A stretch of DNA of 64,000 nt from Fredinandcohnia aciditolerans (lineage in GTDB: Bacteria; Bacillota; Bacilli; Bacillales; Bacillaceae_L), in NCBI GenBank assembly GCA_003640645.1, contig QGHH01000003.1, positions 62,001-126,000 of the forward strand, read 5' to 3'. Numbering within the stretch: the stretch's first letter is position 1; each line of letters opens with the position of its first letter. This document shows, in pieces, positions 25,454 to 34,695 of the stretch. The notes under the pieces are model-generated. The model was given only the letters and a program-made list of their open reading frames with translations. It was not told where the DNA came from and searched no databases. A program made the position numbers and the translations under genes.

Positions 25454-26062
25454 CTATGTGTGATCGATTGTTTTATATTTGTTGCTTCCAGGACGTTTCT
25501 TAATTTCATTCCAGGCTTCAATCGCTTCTTCGCGTCTTTTGCCTTGATTTTTCGGGTCTTCAAAAAAGTCACGAATGAATTGATTGTATTCGAATTTAGG
25601 TGCAATGTTCTTTTTGTAGGAGGGGGCTTTCTTTAGCTCTTCTTCCTCATACCAAGCATCTACAACGTCTCGATACGTTTTCCCTACGTTGTTTTTAAAA
25701 TAGTTTTAAATATATGTAGAAAAATGAAATTTTGGGATAACCTTCTTTTAAAAAAACCTCACATCTTGACTACAACGGTGGTTCTCCGTAATGACTGTAT
25801 CTAGACTTATATTTGATTGTGATTCTATCTTTTTATTTTTTTTTCTGGTAGGTTTTTTTATCTCTCCTGTTCGAAGAAAGGTTTCAACCCTATCAGTAAT
25901 ATCAATTTTTGAACCAGAAGCACCGATTCCATTTTCTCTCCACAATGCTTGTAATTCTTCCTTTAGCCAATTGAAATCTTTAAAACTCTCGCCATGAATA
26001 TCTTTTGTTAAAATGGGCTCAACAAACGTCACCCCCATACACTTTAATATAGTATAGAACAT
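25454..26062 (-). pseudogene. SAP-domain / DUF6434-type protein gene interrupted by two in-frame stops
   Basis: Reading the minus strand from 26062, the frame encodes a SAP-like DNA-binding helix pair (NWLKEELQALWRENGIGASGSKIDITDRVETFLRTG) and SLDTVITENHRCSQDVRFF, then TAA at 25750-25748. The same frame resumes as KKVIPKFHFSTYI, meets TAA at 25708-25706, and continues for 83 coherent codons (NYFKNNVGKTYRDVVDAWYEEEEL...) to TAG at 25456-25454. Two nonsense codons without a frameshift indicate recent inactivation of a gene of about 203 codons, or sequencing error. The domain assignment is from the pattern. Confidence 0.75.
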
Positions 26063-26290
26063 TCGTTCTCTAGAAACAATAAGTCTATCTAAAAATAAAA
26101 AGTATTTGAAAATAGTCGAAAATTAATCGACTTTGTTTTTTCTATCACTATTTTATTTGTTAATAAAGAGAACTAAAGCGAAATGTTCTATTTAATTAAA
26201 TGAATAGAATTTCCATTATGTCATATTTGTACATGAAATTGTGCAGATTTGTGTGGTATACAAATTATTAGAAAAGCTTGATAATTTAAA

Positions 26291-26305
26291 TAGTAAACGT
26301 TTTCA
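26291..26305 (+). promoter_or_regulatory. cre-like catabolite repression site
   Basis: TAGTAAACGTTTTCA matches the CcpA consensus WTGNAANCGNWNNCW except at the second base. It lies 23 bases before the start codon of the sugar-binding protein, where CcpA binding would block transcription or early elongation. Confidence 0.5.
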
Positions 26306-26327
26306 TAAATTTTTAAGGGGGAAGAGT

Positions 26328-27647
26328 ATGAAGAAGGCAAAGTTTTTAGCTATGAGTCTTATCTTGATAGTTACTATTCTATTAACTGCTTGTAATAGTG
26401 ACTCTAGTAATGGGACAGGCGATAGCGATGCGGTTGAGCTTGTTTATATGAGTCATACTCCAGAGAATGATGTTCAAAAGAAAGTGATTGAGGAGGAAGT
26501 GATTGGAGCATTCGAAAAGGAACATCCAAACATCAAAATTAAATGGGTACAAAATGAAGATCCTGTTTCATTAGTAAGACAACAATTAGCTGCTGGTGCG
26601 GGACCAGATATCGTCCTTGTGGATGGTCCAACACAAGTCGTTCAATTTGCTAAATCTGATTATTTATTGCCACTTGATGATTATGCTGCGAAATATGGCT
26701 GGTCAGATCGCTATTTTGAGTGGGCATATGATACAGGGATCGTTGAGGACAAACTGTATAGTCTACCTGGCCAATATGAATCATTAGTAGTCTGGTATAA
26801 CAAAGATTTATTTGAACAACATGGTTGGGAGGAACCAAAAAATTTAGATGAATTCTTACAGTTAAATGAAGATATCGCAAACGCTGGGGTAATCCCATTT
26901 GCATTTGGAACAACGGACTTCAGACCAGCAAATGAATGGTGGCTTTCAGTTGTTTACAACTCATATTTGGGTAAAGAGGAATTTAAGAAAGTATTAAGTA
27001 ATGAGGTTCCATGGACAAGTGATCTCGTTCAAGAAGCGACAACGATTTGGAAGGACGTTTGGCAAAAAGGCTATATCAATGAGAAAAAATCGCACGCTAT
27101 TTCTGGTGACGATGCTTGGACATTATTCCGAAACCAAAAAGCAGCAATGAAAATGGAAGGAACCTGGGCAAACGCAAACTTTACGACAGAACCAGTTGAC
27201 TTCGAGGTTGATTTCTTTGTGATGCCGGGTTGGAGAGATGGAGTTGAACCAACTTTACCATTAGCGTTGGGTGAGAACGTTGGTATTAATGCAGACACGA
27301 AACATCCTGATGAAGCTGCGGAATTTATTGACTGGTTATTCAGTGACGAAGTTGGAACCATTATGTTTAAACAAGGTTACTTCTATCCGAACAAAGGCAT
27401 TGAGGCGGTTGAAGGTGTAGATCCGATTGTGACAAATGTTCATAAAGAACTTGATGCTTCACTTGAAAAAGGGAATACTGGATTTGCATCTTGGACATAT
27501 TGGGGTCCAAATGTTGAGTACTATTTATGGGACAACATTGATAGTGTGTTCCTTGATCAATTATCTGTCGAAGAATATTTAAAAAATGCTCAGAAACAGG
27601 CTGAGAAAGATGAAGAAGAAGGTCTGCTCTTTAATTTTAATGAGTAA
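26328..27647 (+). CDS. Sugar ABC transporter substrate-binding lipoprotein
   Basis: The 439-residue protein has a lipoprotein signal (MKKAKFLAMSLILIVTILLT, then AC) and belongs to the family 1 extracellular solute-binding proteins (MalE/MsmE type): ELVYMSHTPENDVQKKVIEEEVIGAFEKEHPNI, LAAGAGPDIVLVDG and KPEEFLQL-type lobes, here PKNLDEFLQLNEDI. It delivers an oligosaccharide or glycoside to the two permeases encoded next. The ATG follows AAGGGGGGAAGA. A terminator hairpin separates it from the permeases, which would raise its expression relative to them. Confidence 0.9.
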   Translation: MKKAKFLAMSLILIVTILLTACNSDSSNGTGDSDAVELVYMSHTPENDVQKKVIEEEVIGAFEKEHPNIKIKWVQNEDPVSLVRQQLAAGAGPDIVLVDGPTQVVQFAKSDYLLPLDDYAAKYGWSDRYFEWAYDTGIVEDKLYSLPGQYESLVVWYNKDLFEQHGWEEPKNLDEFLQLNEDIANAGVIPFAFGTTDFRPANEWWLSVVYNSYLGKEEFKKVLSNEVPWTSDLVQEATTIWKDVWQKGYINEKKSHAISGDDAWTLFRNQKAAMKMEGTWANANFTTEPVDFEVDFFVMPGWRDGVEPTLPLALGENVGINADTKHPDEAAEFIDWLFSDEVGTIMFKQGYFYPNKGIEAVEGVDPIVTNVHKELDASLEKGNTGFASWTYWGPNVEYYLWDNIDSVFLDQLSVEEYLKNAQKQAEKDEEEGLLFNFNE

Positions 27648-27655
27648 ATAATAGT

Positions 27656-27688
27656 AAAAGGGGACTACATGTTCATTGTCCCCTTTTT
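27656..27688 (+). terminator. Intra-operon terminator after the binding-protein gene
   Basis: AAAAGGGGAC (27656-27665) pairs with GTCCCCTTTT (27678-27687) and is followed by Ts. It lies between the binding protein and the first permease, a common arrangement for partial termination. Confidence 0.8.
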
Positions 27689-27710
27689 CTGTAAAGGAGT
27701 GTGAGGATCA

Positions 27711-28631
27711 ATGGAGGTTTCAGCCGTCACATCTACAAAGACCGTAAGGAAAAGTAACAAGAGAAAATGGAAACAAACGATTCTACCTTGGATTCTATTA
27801 TCTCCTACTCTAGTACTTTTACTTCTTGTAGTAGGAGGGCCACTTGTTGGAACCTTATGGTTAGCGTTCACCGATTGGAATGGTATCGCGAATCCTGAAT
27901 TTATTGGGTTTGAGAACTTTATTCGCCTATTTTCCGATCATGTTTTCTTTGCTGCTCTGTTAAACAATGTGAAATGGATGGGATTCTTTCTAACCGTCCC
28001 AGTAATCCTTTCGTTAAGTGTTGCTCTCTTAATTAGTAAAGTGAAATTCGGGAAAATGTTTTATAGAATGATTGTATTTATTCCTTATATTGTTGCTACT
28101 GTTGTAACAGCGAAAATATGGTTGTGGATGTATAACCCATATGTTGGCCTGAATGTGAAATTTGAAGAGTGGGGACTGGATTGGCTTGCATTACCATGGC
28201 TGGAAGACGGGAAATATGCACTGTTCTCCGTTGCTCTAGCGGATGGTTGGCATTTCTATGGTTTTCTAGTTGTTTTATTCTTAGTCGCTTTACAACAAAT
28301 TGATAAAAGTTTGGAAGAGGCCGCACTTGTTGAAGGCGCCAATAAACTTCAAATCTTCTTCCATGTTGTTTTACCACAATTGCGACCAACTCTTGTTTTA
28401 ATCTATATGTTGTTGATTATTTGGTCATTTGCTGCCTTTGATTATGTGTTTGTTATGACACAAGGTGGACCTGGTAACGCATCTGAATTAATTGCCACAT
28501 ATATGTATGACCTAGCAATTTATGGCCAACAACCAGGGTATGCAAGTGCCGTTGCTTTAACTATGGGTCTCTTTAGTATTCTAGTAATTGTTGGATTTGG
28601 CTATTTGAAGAAAAAGGGGTGGGATGTGTAA
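27711..28631 (+). CDS. Sugar ABC transporter permease (MalF/UgpA type)
   Basis: The 306-residue protein has six hydrophobic helices and the coupling-loop motif EAALVEGANKLQIFFHVVLPQLRPTL (EAA motif), typical of carbohydrate ABC permeases. The sequence starts with a cytoplasmic basic tail (TKTVRKSNKRKWKQ). The end overlaps the start of the second permease by one base (TAATG). No ATP-binding subunit lies nearby, so a shared MsmX-type ATPase probably energises the system. Confidence 0.92.
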   Translation: MEVSAVTSTKTVRKSNKRKWKQTILPWILLSPTLVLLLLVVGGPLVGTLWLAFTDWNGIANPEFIGFENFIRLFSDHVFFAALLNNVKWMGFFLTVPVILSLSVALLISKVKFGKMFYRMIVFIPYIVATVVTAKIWLWMYNPYVGLNVKFEEWGLDWLALPWLEDGKYALFSVALADGWHFYGFLVVLFLVALQQIDKSLEEAALVEGANKLQIFFHVVLPQLRPTLVLIYMLLIIWSFAAFDYVFVMTQGGPGNASELIATYMYDLAIYGQQPGYASAVALTMGLFSILVIVGFGYLKKKGWDV

Positions 28632-29449
28632 TGAAAAAGTTCTTAGACTGGAGGCATATCCCCCTAATTATCATAGCTGCTCTAACCGCTGCACCACTTT
28701 TTCTGTTATTTAGTAATGCGTTAAAACCAAAAGATGAGTTTCAAGTAAACCCATTTGGAATTCCTACTAGATTAGAGTTCCAAAATATCGTGGATGCTTG
28801 GGAGAGGGGGGGTTACGGGGAAGCGTTCATCAATAGTCTTATCGTTGGTATAGCCTGTATTGTGATTATTTCGTTGAGTGCTGGCTTTGCTGCCTATGCA
28901 TTATCAAAGCTCCAATTTAAAGGATCAAGTGCGATTATGGGAATCCTTTTATTCATTCTATCTGTTCCTGTCGGATTGTTCCTTGTTCCATTATTTTTCA
29001 TTTGGAAACAGCTTAATTTAATGGATAGTTTGATAGGGCTCATTCTGATCTATTCAGCTATTTTTCTACCATTTAATATTTTCTTATTACGTTCTTTCTT
29101 TGTAGCGATTCCTAATGAGTTATTGGATAGCGCTCGAATTGATGGATGTAATGAATTTCAGGTGATTTATCGGATCATGCTTCCATTAGCGAGTCCGGCA
29201 TTTTTAACGGTTGTTCTTCTTGTTGGATTATGGACGTGGAATGAATTTTTCTTTGCCAATGCGTTTATTCAATCAGAGGAGTTAAAAACAGTTGCTACAA
29301 AGTACTTAGCCTTTACGGGTAGATTTACCTCAGATTGGTCAATGTTATCAGCTGCTGGGGTAATCACGATATTGCCAATAACCATTATTTTTGTTATTCT
29401 ACAGCGCCGTTTCATCGAAGGTATTGCGGAAGGTAGTGTCAAAGGATAA
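28631..29449 (+). CDS. Sugar ABC transporter permease (MalG/UgpE type)
   Basis: The 272-residue partner permease has six helices and the EAA-loop motif LLDSARIDGCNEFQVIYRIMLPLASPAF. The ATG at 28631 overlaps the stop of the first permease. It forms a heterodimeric channel with that protein. The next gene, a glycohydrolase, starts 29 bases on and is co-transcribed, linking import to intracellular cleavage. Confidence 0.92.
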   Translation: MKKFLDWRHIPLIIIAALTAAPLFLLFSNALKPKDEFQVNPFGIPTRLEFQNIVDAWERGGYGEAFINSLIVGIACIVIISLSAGFAAYALSKLQFKGSSAIMGILLFILSVPVGLFLVPLFFIWKQLNLMDSLIGLILIYSAIFLPFNIFLLRSFFVAIPNELLDSARIDGCNEFQVIYRIMLPLASPAFLTVVLLVGLWTWNEFFFANAFIQSEELKTVATKYLAFTGRFTSDWSMLSAAGVITILPITIIFVILQRRFIEGIAEGSVKG

Positions 29450-29477
29450 TTTTTTATGGAAAAGAGGAGGAATATCA

Positions 29478-31667
29478 ATGTCTATTACTGAGAAGAAAAA
29501 TAGTTTTAGCAAGCAATCGTTAGATGTATTTGCAAACGATTACGTAGAAAGAGTGTATGCAGGCTGGCTTGGGAAAGTTATAGGTGTTAGACATGGGGGA
29601 AATATTGAAGGATGGACCTACGAGAGAATAAACAAGGCTTTTGGTGAAGTCACTGGGTATCTCCATGAATTTAAAAACTTTGCAGCAGATGATGATACGA
29701 ATGGTCCATTATTCTTTTTACGTTCGTTAGAAGATTATACGCATACAAGTGAGATTACACCTGAACATATGGGGCTAACATGGTTGAATTATGCGCCAGA
29801 TGGCCATGGCTTTTACTGGTGGGGTGGATACGGGAAGTCAACCGAACATACGGCTTATTTGAATATAAAAAATGGGATTATGGCTCCTCGTTCTGGTTCC
29901 ATTGAACAAAATGGTCATGCAGTTGCAGAGCAAATTGGTGGTCAAATCTTCATTGATGTGTGGGGATTAATTGCACCTGGTAATCCTACATTAGCTGCCG
30001 AGTATGCTGAAAAAATAGCATCTGTTTCGCACGATGGCAATGGAAAATATGGTGGTATGTTTATTGCTGCATGTATTGCTGAAGCATTTGTCGAAAATGA
30101 CATTGAAAAAATTATCGAAGCTGGCTTGGCTGTGATTCCAGCAGATTGCGAATATGCTGAGGTAACAAGAGATCTAATCAGGTTTTATCATGAACACCCT
30201 GAGAATTGGCGAGACTGCTTCCAATTTGTATATGAAAACTATGGATATGACAAATACCCAGGAAACTGTCATATCATTCCAAACTCTGCAGTTATCATTT
30301 TATCCATGCTATATGGGCAAGGGGATTTTTCAAAAACGATTAATATTTGTAATATGTGTGGCTGGGACACAGATTGTAATGTCGGTAATGTTGGCTGTAT
30401 CTTGGGTGTAATGAATGGCATTAACGGAATTAATCAAAAGTGGATTACTCCAATCAATGATTTCCTATGCTGTTCAAGTGTAATCGGTACATTAAATATT
30501 CAGGATATCCCTTGGGGTGCCTCATACATTTCAAAACTTGGTTATAAAATTGCAGGTGTCCAAGCACCAGAAAAGTGGGCTAATCTAATCGAAAATAAAA
30601 ATCGAGTTTTCCACTTTGAATACCCAACATCTACACATGCCTTTCGAGTGGAATGTGATGCTCGAGAACAAGTAACGGGTGTCATTGAAAACACGACAGA
30701 AGAAGCACATACAGGTGACCGTTCTTTAAAAGTAATGTTTGATTATAGTAATGGAGGAAATGGCTATCGTACATTTGTAAAAACATACTATACGCCAGAA
30801 GATTTTAATGATAGTAGATATGATCCTAGCTTTTCTCCAATCCTTTATCCAGGTCAAACAATTGAATGTTATGTGAAGATTCCTATAGGGGAAATAAATG
30901 ATGTGAAAGGTAGGCTATACGTCAAAGATCGTAATACGAATCTAAGATATTATGGAGATAAAGTTCAACTAACAGAAGGAAGTTGGGACCATTTAGTGTT
31001 TGATATCCCTTCCTTAAAAGGAGTATGCATCGAAGAAGCGGGTATTGAATTGATTCCAGTGCAAGAGGAAAGAAGACTAGGTGCACTGCCTTCCTTAATC
31101 GCGTATGTTGATGACTTTAGATTCTCAGGAAAGCCTAACTATGAAATTGATTTTGAGAATGAAAGATTGGAAGTATGGAATGGATTACACATTGAAGTAA
31201 GTCAGTTTACATACCTTCGAGGAATTTGGACATTAGAAGATGGATACCTAAGTGGAAGTTATTATGGTGAACAAGCAGAGGCATATACGGGTGATCTCAA
31301 TTGGGAAAACTATGAATTTGAAGCCACTGTAAAGCCTATGCTCGGAAATGATCATTATTTAAATTATCGAGTTCAAGGTGGTATCCGCTCGTATGCAGTA
31401 GGGTTTGCACCAAATAACCAACTATCACTTTATAAAAATGATAATGGGTATCGTAAACTAGCATCGTCTGATTATGTCTGGAAAGTTGGAAAAGAATACA
31501 CTTTAAAGATAGAAGCAAAAGGAAAACACTATAAAATTTTTGTGGATGATCAAGAAGCACTAGAATATACAGATACAGAAAATCCATATCTATTTGGCCA
31601 AATTGGTTTTTCGAATGTGAATGGTAGCCACACACATTATAAAGGATTTAGAGTAAAAGGTTTATAA
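29478..31667 (+). CDS. ADP-ribosylglycohydrolase-family enzyme with C-terminal carbohydrate-binding-like domains
   Basis: The 729-residue protein has no signal peptide. Residues about 20-390 match the ADP-ribosylglycohydrolase (ARH/DraG) fold, with the metal-binding motifs AADDDTNG (D71-D73) and GWDTDCNVGNVGCILG (D297, D299). Residues about 400-560 and 560-729 look like two beta-sandwich domains; the last resembles LamG/3-keto-disaccharide-hydrolase modules. Known family members remove ADP-ribose from proteins or cleave N-ribosyl bonds. Placement after a sugar importer and before ribokinase suggests that the substrate is an imported riboside or glycoside. The GAGGAGG site sets the start. Confidence 0.82.
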   Translation: MSITEKKNSFSKQSLDVFANDYVERVYAGWLGKVIGVRHGGNIEGWTYERINKAFGEVTGYLHEFKNFAADDDTNGPLFFLRSLEDYTHTSEITPEHMGLTWLNYAPDGHGFYWWGGYGKSTEHTAYLNIKNGIMAPRSGSIEQNGHAVAEQIGGQIFIDVWGLIAPGNPTLAAEYAEKIASVSHDGNGKYGGMFIAACIAEAFVENDIEKIIEAGLAVIPADCEYAEVTRDLIRFYHEHPENWRDCFQFVYENYGYDKYPGNCHIIPNSAVIILSMLYGQGDFSKTINICNMCGWDTDCNVGNVGCILGVMNGINGINQKWITPINDFLCCSSVIGTLNIQDIPWGASYISKLGYKIAGVQAPEKWANLIENKNRVFHFEYPTSTHAFRVECDAREQVTGVIENTTEEAHTGDRSLKVMFDYSNGGNGYRTFVKTYYTPEDFNDSRYDPSFSPILYPGQTIECYVKIPIGEINDVKGRLYVKDRNTNLRYYGDKVQLTEGSWDHLVFDIPSLKGVCIEEAGIELIPVQEERRLGALPSLIAYVDDFRFSGKPNYEIDFENERLEVWNGLHIEVSQFTYLRGIWTLEDGYLSGSYYGEQAEAYTGDLNWENYEFEATVKPMLGNDHYLNYRVQGGIRSYAVGFAPNNQLSLYKNDNGYRKLASSDYVWKVGKEYTLKIEAKGKHYKIFVDDQEALEYTDTENPYLFGQIGFSNVNGSHTHYKGFRVKGL

Positions 31668-31823
31668 GATATACAGGGAATTTCCTTTCAAATAGAGGAG
31701 GGGAATTCCCTTATTGAAATTATTTTCAATAACCTGAGTATTGAATGTTCTTCTTGCTTTTTTCCACTGATTGAAAACATAATGTAGAAAAAAATGCTTT
31801 CAATTATATAGGGGGGAATTTTG

Positions 31824-32906
31824 TTGAAGATTAATCTTTTGCTTGCTGAGGACGAAGGGAATGTTCGGAGGGGTATCACACAATATATTCACCAGTTAGG
31901 TGAACCCTATTTTTTAGTTGGAAGTGCTGCCAATGGAGTAGAGGCTATGGAAATAGCGAAACGTACGACCATTCATATCTTAGTAACAGATATTCGAATG
32001 CCGAAAATGGATGGTCTAGATTTAGTCAAACAAGTGAAACAACTATATCCGGAATGTACAACAATCATTGTTAGTGGCTATGATGATTTTGAGTATGCGA
32101 GAAAGGCCATTCAGCTGGGGGTTCAAGAATTCTTACTTAAACCCATCCAACAAGAAAATCTCTCAGAAACCTTATCAAAAGTAACCTCTATTTATTTTTC
32201 ATTATCTACTCATAATCAACTAATGGTGAATCAAGAAAAATGGGACATGGCACTCGTTCGTCTTGAATCACATCTATTTGATGCAATTGAAATGGGAAAT
32301 AAGGACACGACGAGGGAGGCATTTACAAAACTTTACCTTGCATTCTTAGCTCGTGTGAAAGATGATCCCTTTCGGTTACTATCTTTTGTACTTGATAGTC
32401 TCAAGTCATTACGAAAAAGGCTCTCATGCAATGAAATAATCCAACTTTATTATGATAAAGAAGGAAAAATGTTGTTTGAAGAATTAAACCCAAAACTGAC
32501 CACTCATGCCATCAGAACAAGAGTGGAGGAGTTCTTCATACAATGTTCAGATATAGTGAGGGATTGTAGACAACAATCTTGTCCAGATATCCTATTTCAC
32601 TGTAAAGAGGTCATTAACAATCATTACAAGCAAAATATTACCTTAAATGAAGTAGCCAATATTGTGGGTGTGACTCCTTCTTATTTAAGTAGAGTCTTTA
32701 AAAAAGAAACTGGAATAAATTTTATTGATTACTTGAACAACATCCGAATCGAAGAAGCGAAACTTCTACTTAGTGAATCAGATATGAAAGTGTTGGAAGT
32801 ATCTGAAAGGGTTGGGTTTAATAGCACGGAATACTTTACAAGGATCTTTAAAAAGCACACAGGTGAATCGCCGCTGCACTTTCGAACAAAAAGAGTGGCA
32901 AAATAA
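31824..32906 (+). CDS. YesN-type response regulator with AraC DNA-binding domain
   Basis: The 360-residue protein has a receiver domain (about 1-120; acidic pair E9-D10, phosphoacceptor D56 in VTDIRMPKMDGL, K in EFLLKPIQ) and a C-terminal AraC-type double HTH (about 255-355: LNEVANIVGVTPSYLSRVFKKETGINFIDYLNNIR, VLEVSERVGFNSTEYFTRIFKKHTGESP). It is co-encoded with the YesM-type kinase that follows without a gap. The start is TTG 31824, 7 bases after GGGGGG. It probably activates the preceding importer-glycohydrolase genes. Confidence 0.92.
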   Translation: MKINLLLAEDEGNVRRGITQYIHQLGEPYFLVGSAANGVEAMEIAKRTTIHILVTDIRMPKMDGLDLVKQVKQLYPECTTIIVSGYDDFEYARKAIQLGVQEFLLKPIQQENLSETLSKVTSIYFSLSTHNQLMVNQEKWDMALVRLESHLFDAIEMGNKDTTREAFTKLYLAFLARVKDDPFRLLSFVLDSLKSLRKRLSCNEIIQLYYDKEGKMLFEELNPKLTTHAIRTRVEEFFIQCSDIVRDCRQQSCPDILFHCKEVINNHYKQNITLNEVANIVGVTPSYLSRVFKKETGINFIDYLNNIRIEEAKLLLSESDMKVLEVSERVGFNSTEYFTRIFKKHTGESPLHFRTKRVAK

Positions 32907-34694
32907 ATGAAAAAACTTTCAAACAGGTCGCTCTATCAAAAACTATTGTTTATATTAATAGCTCTAACGATTATTCCTATTTTGATGATAAGTATATACG
33001 GTTATCATACGTTTAGTCGTGTTCTATATAATATGATTACAGAGTCCAATTTCAACAATGTGGATCAAATGGGAGAGTTTTTAAGTGAAATCTATCAAGA
33101 TTTGGATAGTATACTAACGAAGGTTACGATCCATCCAGATATTCAGGATTCTTTAAAAAAGGAATCAAAGAATGATTGGGATTCTTATCAAGAAGCTAGA
33201 TTCTTTACCGAATATACAAATCTTCTCATGGTAGGTCATCCAGAAATTAAAGAAATATCTGTCTACAATTTTGAAGGGAAGCGGCTAGATAGTGAGGGTC
33301 ATTTTTTACCAGGTTTTGAAGAGCATTTTGCATTTGAAGAATTAAGGAGTAACCTCGAAAATCAATTCGTTACAACTAGCAAGGTATACAACGTTGATGG
33401 AGATACTATCATTTCGTTCGGAAAAAAAATTATTGACTTACATACAGGTAAATACATTGGAATTGCCATTCTTGATTTAAATCTTGATTACTATTATCAA
33501 GAACTAGGAGATGCAAAACTATTAAAATCTGGTTTTTTCATTTTAATGAATCAGCATAATGAGTATTTGTTTCATCCTACTAACAAATTAGGAACAAAAT
33601 CCAATCACTTTTGGATTAATCAAACGGAAAAATATAAATTGTACAAAGATCAAAATGGGAACCAATTGCTGTACTTTATGAAAGAAGTACCACAAACAGG
33701 ATGGAAAGTATTTGGGGTTGTTCCGTATGATGAAGTTGTTGAACAATTTAAACCGATTCGGCTAGGATTCTTTGTCTTTATTGTCATTATCCTTTGTTTT
33801 ATCTTTTTATTGGCTTTTTCCATTCGAAAACTATTTGTGAAACCCATTCAAAAATTACAAGAGTCATTAATTGATGTCCAAAATGGAGATTTTCAAACAA
33901 GGGTTCATTTTAATAGGAAGGATGAAATTGGGATCTTAGGTACTCATTTCAATGCAATGGTGATGAAAATTGAAGAGTTAATCGAACGTGTCTATCAAAG
34001 TGAATTGAGAGAATCAAAAGCCCTTTTATTACAAAAACAGGCAGAAATTGATGCACTACAAGAAAAAATAACACCGCATTTTTTATACAATACTCTTAAT
34101 TCAATTAGTTGGTTTGCAAATCAAAAAGGAATACGAGAAATTCAAATTGTAGTGGATTCCTTAAGTCAATTATTACGATATAGTTTAAAAGATGATTCAA
34201 AATTCGTGACGTTGAAAGAGGAATTTGATTACTTGAAGTTATTTGGGGAAATCATTGATTTTCGTTATGATGGAGAAATTGAGTTTCTCTATCATCTTCC
34301 TACATATATCGAACATACGTTGGTACCTAGGTTTCTGTTACAGCCGATTGTTGAGAATGCGATTAAATATGCTTTTGATACGACCAATTCAACAAAAATA
34401 ATTGAAGTGAACTGTTTTCAGCAAAACAAGGATTTGGTGATTGAGGTGAAAGATAATGGAATTGGGATTGAGAATGAACGACTAAAAAAAGTGTATTCAA
34501 TGTTGGACTCATCTGTAGGCACAATAATGAAAGAAAAAGGAAATCCAGAGAGTACGGGAATAGGCTTACCAAATGTGCACCAAAGAATCAAATTAACTTT
34601 TGGTGATGAGTATGGTGTGAAGATTGAAAGTGAACCTGAACAAGGAACAGAGGTAACGCTTATTTTACCTTTTATTGAGGAGAGGTGTTTGTAA
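32907..34694 (+). CDS. YesM-type sensor histidine kinase
   Basis: The 595-residue membrane kinase has a first transmembrane helix (about 11-31), an extracellular dCache-like sensor (about 32-285), a second helix (about 289-309), a HAMP domain (about 310-362), the HisKA_7TM/His_kinase segment with H391 in ITPHFLYNTLNSISW, and an ATPase domain (NAIKYAF, DNGIGI, GIGLPNVHQRI). These kinases sense external sugars or binding proteins. The ATG directly follows the stop of the response regulator. Confidence 0.93.
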   Translation: MKKLSNRSLYQKLLFILIALTIIPILMISIYGYHTFSRVLYNMITESNFNNVDQMGEFLSEIYQDLDSILTKVTIHPDIQDSLKKESKNDWDSYQEARFFTEYTNLLMVGHPEIKEISVYNFEGKRLDSEGHFLPGFEEHFAFEELRSNLENQFVTTSKVYNVDGDTIISFGKKIIDLHTGKYIGIAILDLNLDYYYQELGDAKLLKSGFFILMNQHNEYLFHPTNKLGTKSNHFWINQTEKYKLYKDQNGNQLLYFMKEVPQTGWKVFGVVPYDEVVEQFKPIRLGFFVFIVIILCFIFLLAFSIRKLFVKPIQKLQESLIDVQNGDFQTRVHFNRKDEIGILGTHFNAMVMKIEELIERVYQSELRESKALLLQKQAEIDALQEKITPHFLYNTLNSISWFANQKGIREIQIVVDSLSQLLRYSLKDDSKFVTLKEEFDYLKLFGEIIDFRYDGEIEFLYHLPTYIEHTLVPRFLLQPIVENAIKYAFDTTNSTKIIEVNCFQQNKDLVIEVKDNGIGIENERLKKVYSMLDSSVGTIMKEKGNPESTGIGLPNVHQRIKLTFGDEYGVKIESEPEQGTEVTLILPFIEERCL

Positions 34695-34695
34695 A

